Positions 1 through 10,112 of a stretch of 64,000 nucleotides of DNA are shown in pieces. The notes beneath the pieces are model-generated. The model worked only from the letters and a program-made list of their open reading frames with translations. It searched no databases and had not been told where the DNA came from. Position 1 is the first letter of the stretch; each line of letters begins with the position of its first letter. The position numbers were made by a program, and so were the translations under genes. The stretch comes from Metaphire vulgaris (lineage: Eukaryota > Annelida > Clitellata > Crassiclitellata > Megascolecidae), in NCBI GenBank assembly GCA_018105865.1, contig CM030832.1, positions 24,829,908 through 24,893,907 on the forward strand. Reading direction: 5' to 3'.

Positions 1-231
1 ATCCCTATAAAATATTCCATTTTATTTTTTATTTTTTCACATCCAAAATGCGCCCTCACCGGTCGGCGCCCGGAGTGACTTGCCCCTGCCCCTCCCATTA
101 GCTACAGCTCTGTCATCATCATTATCATCCTCCCCATCAGTTTCATCATCATTTTTCTTATTTTCTTATTATTGCTGAGTATTCCATTATTCCATACTTT
201 GATAAATACAAATTTTAAAAGAGTACTGTGC
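1..231. other. AT-rich sequence, no gene seen
   Basis: There is a short GC-rich patch near 50-100 and scattered ATC/ATT triplets. I see no reading frame, splice pattern or known repeat here. Confidence 0.5.
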
Positions 232-735
232 ATTGCACCGAGGTATTATGATGTACTCTAGAGTACGTCATACCTAGGTATGACGTACTCTAGAGTACTC
301 ATACTATTATGTACTCTAGGTATGACGTACTCTAGAGTACGTTGTACATAGGTACAGTGGACTCTAGTGTACGTGGTACCTAGATAATTATGATGCACCT
401 AGAGTACGTCGTACTTAGGTATGACGTACTCTAGAGTACGTTGTACCTAGGTATTATGTACTCTAGAGTACGTTGTACATAGGTATGATGCACTCTAGAG
501 TACGTTGTACCTAGGTATGGCGTACTCTACAGTACGTTGTAAATAGGTATTATGTACTCTAGAGTACGTTGTACATAGGCATTATGTACTCTAGAGTACG
601 TTGTACGTAGGTACAGTGGACTCTAGTGTACGTGGTACTTAGATATGATGCAGCTAGAGTACGTCGTACCTAGGTATGACGTACTCTAGAGTACATAATA
701 CCAATTTACAACGTACTCTAGAGTACATAATCAAC
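232..735. repeat. Palindromic CTAG-centred minisatellite (left part)
   Basis: A degenerate tandem array with a period of about 32-35 bp. Each unit alternates two short palindromes centred on CTAG: GTACTCTAGAGTAC and TACCTAGGTA, joined by short spacers such as GTTG and TTATG. Because both palindromes are self-complementary, the array reads almost the same on both strands and could form serial small hairpins. The same array resumes at about 2184 after an L2-type retrotransposon. Confidence 0.9.
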
Positions 736-2183
736 TATTATTAATCTGCACAATGAAATCAAAGTCTAAATAGATCACGAATGTGAACATAACAGGTTTT
801 TGATAGTTGAGATATGTGAGCTTCAAAATTTAGGGAGGAGTCAAAAGTAAATCCAAGATTTTTTGCAGTTGGAACAGGGGTTATTATTGTATCTGGAACT
901 AAAATCAGTGTGGGATTTTCAATTTTTTCAGTTGTTGTGGCAGTCCAAATAAGAGAAATTCTGTTTTGGAAGGATTGAGGGCAAGGAGATTAGCTGACAT
1001 CCACGATGAGATTGACGAAAATGCTGATTCTAGTTCGGAGATTGATGCCTTAAAGGAAGATGAAGTAAACGAAAGAAATAATTGAGTGTCGTCTGCATAA
1101 AGTTGATGATTCAATTTGAGAGAGTTGATTAAGGATGACAGTGGGGTAGTGTAGAGACTGAACAAAACCGGTCCAAGGACAGATCCTTGTGGTACTCCAT
1201 AGTATAGATCGGAGGGTGATGAAGTTTGATTCAGGCATGAAACTTGAAGGGATCTAGATTGGAGATAGGATTGGAACCAGCGGTGAGCTACAGAAGATAT
1301 TCCAAACCAGAGGGAAAGGCGTTTCAGTAGGATTTTGTGATCTATAGTATCAAAGGCAGCAGAAAGATCAAGAAGACAGAGACCAGTAACTCGTTGAGAT
1401 CCAATGGCAGTGAGGAGTTTGTCATAAATGTATGTGAGGACGGTTTCTGTTGAATGATGTTTTGTATAAGCGGATTGGTGAGTGTTGTATAAGGAGTTTT
1501 TGACAAATGCTCGGTTAGTCTGGAAAGAACGATTTTCTCTGAGTTTGGAGAGGACAGACAGGTTTGAAATAGGGCGATAATTGTTGAGATCCTCTCTGTC
1601 AAGGTTTGGTTTTTTAAGAAGTGGAGTTACGAGGGAATTTTTAAATGAGGATGGGAATGTGCCTGTGGAAAGAGATAAATTGATAATTTTTGATATAGTT
1701 GGTACTAGGGCAGAGGCACACTGTTTGAGAAGAGAGGTTGGTATTGGATCAAGACTGCATTGCTTGTTTGGAAAGGACTGCAGGAGTTTAGATAATTCTT
1801 CCTCAGTCACAGGAGTGAAGCAGGAAAAATTGGAAGGAGCTTCTGGTGGTGATGGGTGATGTGGAGATGTATTTTGATTGGTCATGGTAGATTTTAGATT
1901 GATGCGGATCTTAGAGATTTTTCCAGAAAAAAAAAGCAAATGATTCAGCAAGTTGCGAAATGGATTGAGGAAGAGGCTTTGCTTTATTGCGGTGGAATAG
2001 ACAATTCACTGTGTTCCAGAGTTTACGAGGATTAGAGCTGCTGGATCCAATTAAGTTAGAATAATATTTTTGGCAGATATGAGAAGGTTGTGGTACAGTG
2101 TAGTGATTTGTTGCAGAACGGAGGTTTTTAAGGTCAATAGCAGAATGTGTTCGGTTGTAAATTCTTTCATAGAGTACAGTGTC
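736..2183 (-). pseudogene. L2-type non-LTR retrotransposon fragment (reverse transcriptase)
   Basis: On the minus strand this encodes the central part of an L2/CR1-group reverse transcriptase. The main reading frame is 1951-905. It contains the conserved run NNYRPISNLS, then LDLSAAFDTIDH, then GVPQGSVLGPVLFSLY and the catalytic YADDTQL box. Upstream, 1952-2183 continues the protein in another frame (RKLWNTVN, LAESFA), so there is a frameshift in the A/T run near 1930. Downstream, 905-740 continues past the stop (PVPTAKNLGF), so the end is also frame-broken. Neither the endonuclease nor the 3' tail is present. The fragment sits inside the CTAG minisatellite and resembles the + strand copy at 7594-9073. 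It is not expected to be functional. Confidence 0.9.
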
Positions 2184-2405
2184 AACTTAACCTGGTTGCA
2201 ATCTAGAGTCCACCGTGCCTACAGGTATCTCGGACTCTAGAGTATGAAATTCTTCTAGAGTCCATGCTGCCTCTTACTATCGTGTTTGGGGATGATGTAC
2301 TCTAGAGTACATCATACTTAGGTATTATGTACTCTAGAGTCCATCGTGCCTACAGGTATTATGGACTCTAGAGTACAAAAAGTGCCTAGAGTCCGTCCTG
2401 CCTCC
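2184..2405. repeat. Palindromic CTAG-centred minisatellite (right part)
   Basis: This is the same unit type as 232-735 (ACTCTAGAGTAC, CTTAGGTATTATG), here mixed with a CTAGAGTCC / GTGCCTACAGGTA variant. It lies on the other side of the L2 fragment, so the retrotransposon either inserted into the array or was captured as the array grew. Confidence 0.85.
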
Positions 2406-2751
2406 TACATCGGTCTAGCAGTTTACGTTCATGTAACCAAACAATGGAGTCGATTATATTTTCTGCGTGTCTTCTATTTTTTCCAATACCAACTCGTTTC
2501 TGCGGTTTCGGTGGTTCATCCTTCCCCTGGTCGAAGCACGTATCACCGCCATTGTTATTGTTCGCCGCTAGATTTTTAACGATATCCAGAGAGACTTCAC
2601 GCAGGATCTCTTTACCTCTCACGAGTTCCTCCGCCGAATAAAAGGCAATCAGTAAAGTTTTAGGATTTCTGATAGTATTTTTTTCAAATCTACGTCTAAC
2701 ATAACATACAACCTCATTTACTACGCCGTTCGCTCCTACGTTGTCCGCCAT
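2406..2751 (-). pseudogene. ORF1-like transposon protein, N-terminal fragment
   Basis: A minus-strand reading frame starts at 2751 (MADNVGANGVVNEV) and continues about 115 residues before running into the minisatellite. It has an N-terminal helix-rich part (YVRRRFEKN, FYSAEELVRGKEIL) and a later segment ending VWLHERKLLDRCRR. From memory this resembles the first ORF of non-LTR elements in aquatic invertebrates, which encodes a short nucleic-acid-binding, coiled-coil-like protein. There is no catalytic motif. The C-terminus is lost where the array begins, so I treat it as a fragment. The family assignment is inference. Confidence 0.5.
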
Positions 2752-2782
2752 CTTTTAATTCGATGCTAAGCCATAATTACAT

Positions 2783-3145
2783 TCTGTTCTGTTCTGTTCT
2801 TTAGTCATTCTCGATGCGAGACTGGGCTACACTATGTATCACATATCTCCATGTCTGTCGTTCTTCTGTTTTCCGAATCATGTTTTCAAACGAGAGTCCA
2901 GTCCATGTTATGTTATCTAGTCAGGCTGCTCTTGGTCTTCCGCGTGATCGTCCCCCGGATAAGGTTCCTTGAATTAGTTCTTTTTCTAGACAAGAGCCTT
3001 GTTTTCTCATGACGTGTCCATAATAACATACTTTGCCTTTTTTAATGTTGTTCAGCAGACTTCTTGTCGTGCCTGCCCGCTCTAGCACCCACTCATTTGT
3101 TCTTTTTGCTTTCCATGAAACTCTTAGAATTTGTCGTAATCCTTT
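2783..3145 (-). pseudogene. RTE-type retrotransposon, 3' end
   Basis: On the minus strand 3145-2801 encodes the C-terminal tail typical of RTE-like retrotransposons. Recognisable pieces are TNEWVLERAG, YYGHVMRKQG, RSRGRPRAA and NMIRKTEERQTW, with a stop at 2801-2803. An in-frame TAG follows RGRPRAA. After the stop (toward lower coordinates) come repeated TTCTG units at 2783-2800, consistent with the short simple-repeat tail on which such elements end. The reverse transcriptase and endonuclease are missing (5' truncation). Confidence 0.85.
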
Positions 3146-3148
3146 TAA

Positions 3149-3149
<1 letters not shown>

Positions 3150-3203
<54 letters not shown>
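3150..3203. repeat. (ATT)n microsatellite
   Basis: About eighteen ATT units without interruption, directly next to the RTE fragment and just upstream of an L2-type 3' tail. Confidence 0.95.
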
Positions 3204-3229
3204 GCCGTTATTATTATTAATAATATTAT

Positions 3230-3311
3230 AATACAAACAGGCCATATGATGCGAAGTGCTTCTCTCCAAGGCGCTATAGAAATCCGCGAGATTTTACTTA
3301 CTTACTTACTT
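3230..3311 (+). mobile_element. L2-type 3' tail or SINE-like end, upstream copy of the duplication
   Basis: The sequence CAAACAGGCC..GCGAAGTGCT..CCAAGGCGCTATAGAAATCC ends in (TTAC)n. The core GGCGCTATAGAAATCC is also the 3' end of the L2 element at 9204. A near-identical copy lies at 45345-45431, at the same distance from the paralogous lectin exon, so the insertion predates that segmental duplication. Confidence 0.8.
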
Positions 3312-3366
3312 TGAAAGTTTAAAGTGGTCATTTCAATAATTCCTTTCAACAACTGACTTTTTACAG

Positions 3367-6300
3367 CTTGTCCTAACGAATTTTATTATATGCCTGAATC
3401 CAACGTCTGTCTACGTATATATAATACGTGGAAGGTCTGGAGCGATGCTCGAAAATCCTGTGTCCGACTGAGCCCGAGAGCAGAGCTCGTGTCAATTAAA
3501 AGTCCCAGGAAACAGGCAGCAGTCGCTAGATTTCTACAGACAGCAGACAGTAAGCAATTTAAATTCATCTCTAGTCTAAGCGGTTACAGAAGTTTTAATT
3601 TTAATTATGAACATTCAAAATATTCTTTAGTCTATATTTGTTTAGTTAGTTCTTTGAGTGTATTGAAATTATTGTCTTTCATCTCCTTTTTGCCTTATTA
3701 TAACAAGGGCTAAGTGCAGAAGCACAAGGCTATTGCTTATCATAGGTGTTTGCAAGTACAACATTCAACTGTTTCAATGCATTGAATTATTCCAACATTT
3801 AATGCCTACAAAGTATATTCCTTGATCATCGATCTTCTCAATATAGTATTATTACCATGCATCTATTTCTATAATTAATGACCCTTTTGAAGAATGCATG
3901 TTGAATTTTAAAAATAAATCTCTGATTGCATAATGCAACACTCGCAGTGCTTGCAGCTTGCATGGAGGCAGGAAATATAGAATCTATTTGTGTTAGTTTA
4001 ACAGATTTTAGAATAGACATCGACAAAACTATACGCCTTTCAGTGGTGTGGCCAGGATTTCGGAAGGGGGGGTTGGTTTTGATCGTGACCAAACTTAGAA
4101 AATTTTTTGTTGATTTTTCCTTTTTAGGAGCTGGATTTCCAAAAGCAGGTCGTCACCTTCATATTCTTTCTATTTTCTATAGCACTTAGAAATTTTCGCT
4201 TGCTAATTTTGTTGCATTTGAACTCTTTTGGTTTCTCCATACCGAGTACTGCTGTTTTTTGCTTAGGGGTCGTCCATAAGCTACGTCACGCGGTTAGGGG
4301 ATCCGGCCATTTGTTACGTAAATGTGACGTCACGCCAAAAAAGTAAATTAGGTAATGACCTTTGACCTTTTTAGCTTGTCAGGGATTTTTGGAGAGGAAA
4401 AAATACAAAGTTCGAGAGGAAAAAATTCAAGGGTGTTGTTACGCCATATTTTAGGGGGTCTGACTTTTTGTTACGACGCGTAACGATGGGGATAGAGTAA
4501 AAAAACTGCCAAAATCGCGTAACGTCATTTATGGACGACCTTTTGTCAAGACATTTCGGAAGGCGAAAAGGGGGGTGTCGGCCCGTTGCAACGTCATATT
4601 TAGGCGGTCTGACGTTTTGTTGAGTCGCATTAAGGGGGGGTCAGAAAAGTGCCAAAATCGCGTGACGTAATTTATGGACGACCCCTTTTCTGTCCTAGTG
4701 TCATAATTTCCTAAACTATTTTGGGATATTTTGTGCAAATAATTTTTGTAGAATCCATGTTTTCTCTTGCTCCTTTAATTAACAAAGAGCTATCGCTATA
4801 AATTTGATTCGTATGGATCTTCTGTTCCTTACCTTCTCATAACGACTAACCTGCAAGAAAGTATCAGTGGCGCAAATGTATTTGCATTTAAAGATCGAGC
4901 ATATAGCGGTGATGGGCTATTGCAATATTTTCCTCCATTTTAATAGAATTGAAACTAATTCAACTTGTGCAATTCTAATTGAAGCAGAATTATACAAACT
5001 AAAAAGGAGAACAATTAAATTAGAGTCGTCAACGATAAGAAAGAGGTGTGTCCAGTGGCGGTTCCAGGATTTCTTGGTGGAGGGATTAAATGAATTTATA
5101 GGAAGTTGGTGGAGGGATGAAAATAGAAGAAAAAATCAGTAAATATTGCAGAAAAAGGCTGACAAAAAGAATTTTATCCCTAATTTACTACACTTTTACC
5201 CGAAAATAGGTTGACAAGCATAAAAAGGTCATCCGCAGTTTTCTGCGTAGTTTTACTACACATTTACCCTTGTTGGAGGCTCAAGCCCAGAAACGATAGT
5301 AAGAAGCTAAAGAGACTCAATTTTCAGCCTTTATTACAAATCGACTTAACTCATCAACATCAAACCTGAAGATATAATAATACTGTCTTAAGTAAGTAAG
5401 TACAGATCAACATGAGTAAACTAATATAGTGTCTCACAACACCCTAAATAGGTTTAATAAGCAACAAAGTTGGAAAGGTCCGGTGGAAAATTAATCTCCA
5501 CTCTTCCCCCACGTGTAACCGTCACTGGGTGTGTCTTAGACATTTTCAAATTAACTCACTCTCGAAGGTAGCAGATATGACTCTAAATATAATTTTATGC
5601 TACAATTACAATTGATGAATCTGGATGATTCATTCAATGTTTGCATGCAGTTTTGTATAAAATGGTCTCGTTTCTAAATACTTCTGAAATTTATCCCACA
5701 CTTTTTATCCCAGTATTGCTTTCTCCATTCTTACAGGCACATCAGAAAATACCTTACAATTGAAGGTCACTTTATGTCCGAATTAGACATTCTGAAATTT
5801 GCCCAAGATCAAATCCAATATAAAATTATGAACAAATGCTTTAATTTAATAATGTCAACTGCGCTCTTTCTGGAATTTACCGTAATTAGGTTAAATGGAA
5901 ATCTTTTCGAAAGGAGTTTATGATTAACAGTACTCAAATGAAGCTAGTTTTACCTACTGTTAAATTACCTGAACCTAGGTAAGTGCAAAACTACGAACAA
6001 AGAGTCAAAGAATATCAGTAAGCTTAGGCTGAAATGGAAAAAAAACTATTTGTTACAGGAAGTATCAGAAAAGACACCAGGAAAAACCTAAAAATTCCAA
6101 TTAAATCACGTAGATGAAAATTGCTAATCGAGGAATTATTGCTATTTTCAAATGGAATTAGCTGGGAGCAATTATGTCTAGAATTAGGCGGATAACTAAT
6201 TAATAACTAATTAATATCTAAATATTTAGCGTTGGAATGTAAATAATCCAATTATGTCTAGGATTAGACGGCTAACTAATTAATACCGAATTATTTAGCG

Positions 6301-6697
6301 TTGGAATGTAAATAGTCCATCACTGGCATATAGTTCCACTTCCTTAGTGAACAGTAGATTTTTCAGAACCTTAGGACTACATGCCTATTGAAAGTAGAAA
6401 TCTTCCAATTAATGCTTAGGGAGAAGAGGGTGTAGAAGTTACGGATGGACTACTCTAGAAGAGCTCTTTTGGACGGCCGGACAGACTAGACATCCAAGTA
6501 ATTGTAAAGCTCCATTCGTTTGGAAGCCATTGAGAGCAGCTAGCGAGAATTTCACCTACAGCCACTGGTATCCCGGAACGCCTAATTGCGGTTACGAGCT
6601 GGAGAACTGCGTTGCTGTTTCTTCTTCAAACCGATACAACTGTCGGTGGGAAGATATTATGTGCAATAGTAAATGGTGCTCGCTCTGCGAAATCTAA
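3367..6697 (+). CDS. C-type lectin-like domain gene, two 3' exons (upstream paralog)
   Basis: Two exons encode one C-type lectin-like domain. The first is 3367-3549, with acceptor TTTTTACAG before it and donor GTAAGC after it. The second is 6420-6697, ending in TAA. The junction is phase 1 and reads through. The first exon has a Cys-Pro start (CPNEFYYMP) and the helix with W..AR..C. The second has WTAGQT (the WIGL position), HWYPGTPN, ENC, RWEDIMC and the closing CSLCEI. The EPN sugar-binding motif is replaced by TPN and WND by WED, so classical calcium-dependent mannose binding looks unlikely. The protein would be secreted or membrane-tethered, but no start or signal exon is visible upstream, so either the gene begins outside the window or this is a partial copy. 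AATAAA lies at 6787-6792. The exon order matches the second domain of the gene at 22186-39176. Confidence 0.8.
4266..4685. mobile_element. MITE with GGGGTCGTCC terminal inverted repeats
   Basis: The left end GGGGTCGTCCATAAGCTACG and the right end, read in reverse complement as GGGGTCGTCCATAAATTACG, form terminal inverted repeats of about 27 bp ending at a CACGCG block. An internal copy of the right end sits at 4510-4542. The element has no coding capacity. The paralogous intron near 46125 lacks it, giving an empty site. The flanks TTA and TTT are compatible with a 3-bp duplication (PIF/Harbinger type). Confidence 0.8.
5053..5527. mobile_element. hAT-type MITE (CAGTGGCGGTT ends) with nested solo LTR
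   Basis: The ends CAGTGGCGGTTCC and (reverse complement) CAGTGACGGTTAC are flanked by a perfect 8-bp duplication GGTGTGTC at 5045-5052 and 5528-5535, the hAT signature. The related copy at 46502-46805 is about 170 bp shorter because it lacks the nested LTR. The element is non-coding. Confidence 0.9.
5271..5441 (-). mobile_element. Solo LTR, 171 bp
   Basis: The sequence begins TGTTGGAGGC and ends CTCACAACA, so its ends are TGTTG/CAACA inverted, and it is flanked by CCCT on both sides (5267-5270 and 5442-5445). The paralogous site in the other lectin intron reads straight through as ACCCAAAATAGG, so it is empty. Read on the minus strand it contains AATAAA in the middle, as a retrotransposon LTR would. 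No internal retroelement region is present. The LTR class is not resolved. Confidence 0.7.
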
Positions 6698-7099
6698 AGA
6701 AGCTCTAAAGAACACACTAAGCCAAAGTTCCAATTGAGATGTGATATGCACATAGGATCCACGATACTGACAAAATATAATAGGAAAATAAAATATATAG
6801 GCCTATATATACTTAGTTTTTACTTGCATAATTATATACTGTATATTCTGCGTATATCTTATTTAAACATTATTAATATTAAATCTATTTTGCTTAATAA
6901 TGAACCTTTAAAAATACTTATAAATTGTGCACATGGCTACAATACTGTATAAATGGTGCAATTGAAATAAAATACCCAACAGAATTATGACTCATTAAGG
7001 AACATCAAGTCTCTATCACGATGTTCATCCGTCCATTCGTTCTTTCGTTCGTTCGTTCGTCCGCGCGTTCGTTCGTTCATTCATATATTAGTGCCTTCA

Positions 7100-7590
7100 T
7101 TCAATCATTCAGCAGATAGCTTGTCCGTTGCGACAATCTTGTGTTGCGTGTCCTGTGACCATAGCAAAAACCGGAGTGTCAATCGTGTGAGATTGTAGAG
7201 TACAAGCCATCGCCCATACCTTCTGGGGCCATGTACTGAGTGTTCTGCGATTAGGTCTTTCCAGTTGAGAGATGCGACGAACGATATCACATTCGAGAGC
7301 GCACTGGACGGGGATGCTGATGATCTGGTGAGCCACGTGACCGAAAAGAGATAGACGACGTTGTGCAAGTATGTCTATCACTGATGGCAGGGCAACCTGT
7401 GTGGAGACTGCTGCGTTGGTCACGAAGTCGAACCAGCGGATGCAGAGAAGCAGCCTCTGGCAGCGCATGTGGAAAGCCGGTGGTTGTTGAGTGTCTCGTG
7501 CCTATAGGGTCCATGTCTACGAACCGTATGTGAGTATGGACAGGGTCCAGAATTTATAAATACGAATGTTGGGACGGAGCTGTATCTGTC
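7100..7590 (-). pseudogene. Non-LTR reverse transcriptase C-terminal fragment
   Basis: Minus-strand frames give CIRWFDFVTNAAV, QRRLSLFGHVAH and WPQKVWAM, the C-terminal zinc-knuckle-like tail of an invertebrate non-LTR polyprotein. The frame is broken at least once near 7370-7460. A closely similar fragment lies at 39437-40130, likewise a few hundred bases after a lectin gene. TTCG/ATTC simple repeats at 7030-7110 form its 3' side. The protein is too short to act alone. Confidence 0.75.
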
Positions 7591-7593
7591 TTA

Positions 7594-9073
7594 GTGGCGC
7601 CTCGAAGTGCGGCATATTGTTGCGAACCGACCTTATTGCTAATTCCTCTCCTAAAAAAGCCTGGTCTTGACAGAGAAGATCTTAATAACTATCGCCCCAT
7701 CTCAAATCTTTCACTTCTATCAAAACTTACTGAGAAAATTGTGCTTTCTAGACTGACCGAACACCTTTCAAATAACTCGCTATATAATGCTCATCAGTCT
7801 GCCTACACTAAACATCACTCAACTGAAACCGTTCTCGCCTACATTCATGACAGACTCTTAACCGCAATTGGTCTCCGACAAGTTACTGGCCTTTGTCTCC
7901 TTGACCTCTCTGCTGCATTTGATACTATAGATCACAAAATTCTGCTCGAACGACTCTCTCTCTGGTTTGGAATATCTGAAATAGCTCATAACTGGTTTTC
8001 ATCTTATCTTAAATCCCGGTCTTTTCAAGTGTCCTGTCTTAGCCAAATTTCTCTATCTCACACTGTAGATTTTGGAGTGCCTCAAGGATCTGTTCTTGGG
8101 CCTGTACTGTTCAGCCTTTACACTACACCACTCTCATCTTTAATCAATTCCCTTAATTTAAATCACCAACTCTATGCCGATGACACTCAGCTATTCCTTT
8201 CCTTCTCACCTCTTTCATTCAATGCTTCTATTATTGAGCTTGAATCTGCATTCTCATCAATCTCTGCTTGGATGTCATCTAATCTCCTCGCTCTTAACCC
8301 TTCTAAGACAGAGTTTCTTTTAATTGGACTACCCCAACAACTCAAAAAATTGACAATCCTAAACTAGTTTTGGCTTCTGACACCACAATAATCCCTGTTC
8401 CAACTGCTAGAAATCTAGGATTCAAATTTGATTCTTTTCTAAACTTCGAATCACAAATTTCCCAATTATCAAAAGCCTGCTATGTTCATATTCGTGACCT
8501 TCGCCGCCTACGTCCTTGCCTAGATACTAAAACTGCCTCCACAATTGCCACCTCAATAGTCCACTCCAAATTAGATTATTGTAACTCCTCTACTATAACC
8601 TTCCCAAAGCCTCTATCAACAAATTGCAATCAATACAAAATGCACTTGCTCGTGCTGTTACTAAGTCACCTAAATTCTCCCATATTTCACCCATACTAAA
8701 ATCATTACATTGGCTTAAAATAACTGAACATATCCAATATAAGATAATAACACTTACACATAGCTCACTTCAGTCATCAAAACCTGTCTACCTTAGGTCA
8801 CTATTAATCCCTCAGCCTCCTCGACCCACACGTTCGTCATCTCATCTCACTCTGTCACGCCCGCTAAATCAATCATCCCTGAAAATTTGCAACCGTGCCT
8901 TCTCATACGCTGCACCTGAACTCTGGAACTCGATCCCAGCTTCCCCTTCGCACACTTGGACACTTTCAAACAATAAAATCTGATTCTCATTTCCTATAAT
9001 TCCTGCACTTTCTCCTCAAGTCTTCAGGTCTAAGCTTAAATCCTTCCTGTTTCTTAAATCATTTCCGCCATAG
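7594..9073 (+). pseudogene. L2-type reverse transcriptase, + strand copy
   Basis: An L2-type reverse transcriptase, 5' truncated at LLIPLLKKPGL and continuing to the C-terminus. The frame from 7594 to 8367 carries NNYRPISNLS, LDLSAAFDTIDH, GVPQGSVLGPVLFSLY, YADDTQLF and LNPSKTEF. A stop at about 8365 separates it from 8370-8699 (PVPTARNLGFKFDS), and a frameshift near 8620 leads to 8624-8983 (ALARAVTKSP, ALWN-like ELWNSIP). The end SKLKSFLFLKSF is at about 9050-9073. The catalytic YADD is intact, but the frame is broken at least three times and the endonuclease is absent. It is the best preserved copy of the family also seen at 736-2183 and 33888-38062. The 5' end abuts the reverse transcriptase fragment at 7100-7590. 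Confidence 0.9.
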
Positions 9074-9203
9074 CTGTAACAACCTAGCCTCACTGCCCTT
9101 CGGATATTGACTATTGCCTGGCTGATCCCACACCTTTCCTATAGCTATTTTAAGAGAGGCTGAGCGCCTAAGAATAAGCAGCTACTGTTGTGCTGCTTTC
9201 CAA

Positions 9204-9268
9204 GGCGCTATAGAAATCCACGAGATTTTACTTTACTTTACTTACTTTACTTTACTTTACTTTACTTT
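9204..9268 (+). repeat. L2 3' tail: GGCGCTATAGAAATCC followed by (TTTAC)n
   Basis: This is the terminal part of the L2 element that begins at 7594. The core GGCGCTATAGAAATCCACGA leads into TTTAC repeats. It ties the otherwise anonymous GGCGCTATAG tails elsewhere in the window to this retrotransposon group. Confidence 0.85.
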
Positions 9269-9443
9269 AATCTACCAGGATGACTGACGTCGGCCGCTAA
9301 CAGGATTATCTTTCTTTCAATTAAGGCGGGTGGGTATTCGACTTAGCTTTTTGGCTAAGGTTTTATTATTATATGGCTGATTCCTTCTCTCTCTTTCTCT
9401 CTCTCTCTATCTCTCATGTATTACTTCAATATCTTAGCCCAGG

Positions 9444-9610
9444 TACTACCTCGATATCTCGTTCAGGTACTACCTCGCTCTTCTGTCAGGTACTACCTCG
9501 CTCTTCTTGCTCTCTCTCAGGTACTACCTCGCTCTTCTGTCAGGTACTACCTCGCTCTTCTGTCAGGTACTACCTCTCTCTTCGGGTACTACCTCAGGTA
9601 CTACCTAGGG
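9444..9610 (+). repeat. Minisatellite of GGTACTACCTCGCTCTTCTGTCA units
   Basis: Seven copies of TACTACCTC occur between 9444 and 9596, mostly in 23-bp units CAGGTACTACCTCGCTCTTCTGT with some length variation. The flanks (9365-9443 and 9611-9900) contain CTCT runs and stray TACCT words. The long frames through it are repeat artefacts. Confidence 0.85.
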
Positions 9611-10112
9611 ATCTACCGGGCCTTTCCACGGGCTCCTTCCCTCTCCTAACGCGCCGCGGTCTTATCTTTTGACGGGGCACAACCCTGCCCCTTGGGAACC
9701 GCTTCCGCGGTGGATTGCCACTTCCCTAGCAGAAATGTAGTACCTCGAAGGTACCTCCACCTATTCGGCACTCCAAGTCGAAACTCAGTATACCAGCCCC
9801 GTGGCCATCTAAGGGACCTCTATTTATAGGACTCTGATACTACCTTTAAAGAGGTGTGCTAAACTGCAACTACCTATCGGGCTATAACTCGACAATACCT
9901 AGCGCCCTCTACTGGATATTCTATGCCTAACTCCCCTAGGCCTTTAACCTATTTATTAAATAGTTATTATTATTAAAGGTCCTTAATTATTATTATTATT
10001 AATTTATTCCTTATTTAAACTACCTAACTGGCCATCAGCGCCATCTAGCGATTACCTTATAAACTATCTTATATTTTATTATTGGATCTCATACTTGCTA
10101 TTATTAATTTCG
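9611..10112. other. No gene seen
   Basis: A GC-rich stretch (9611-9760) passes into AT-rich sequence with short ATT runs at 9965-10010. Isolated TACTACCT and TACCT words spill over from the neighbouring minisatellite. There is no credible reading frame. Confidence 0.5.

Noticed and set aside
232..735. Regularly spaced palindromic repeats resembling a CRISPR array
   Set aside because: Spacers are not unique and are themselves repeated palindromes. The context is a eukaryotic genome with retrotransposons and spliced genes.
9373..9672. A 99-residue Ser/Leu-rich frame
   Set aside because: It follows the 23-bp repeat in two overlapping frames at once, so no frame is favoured.
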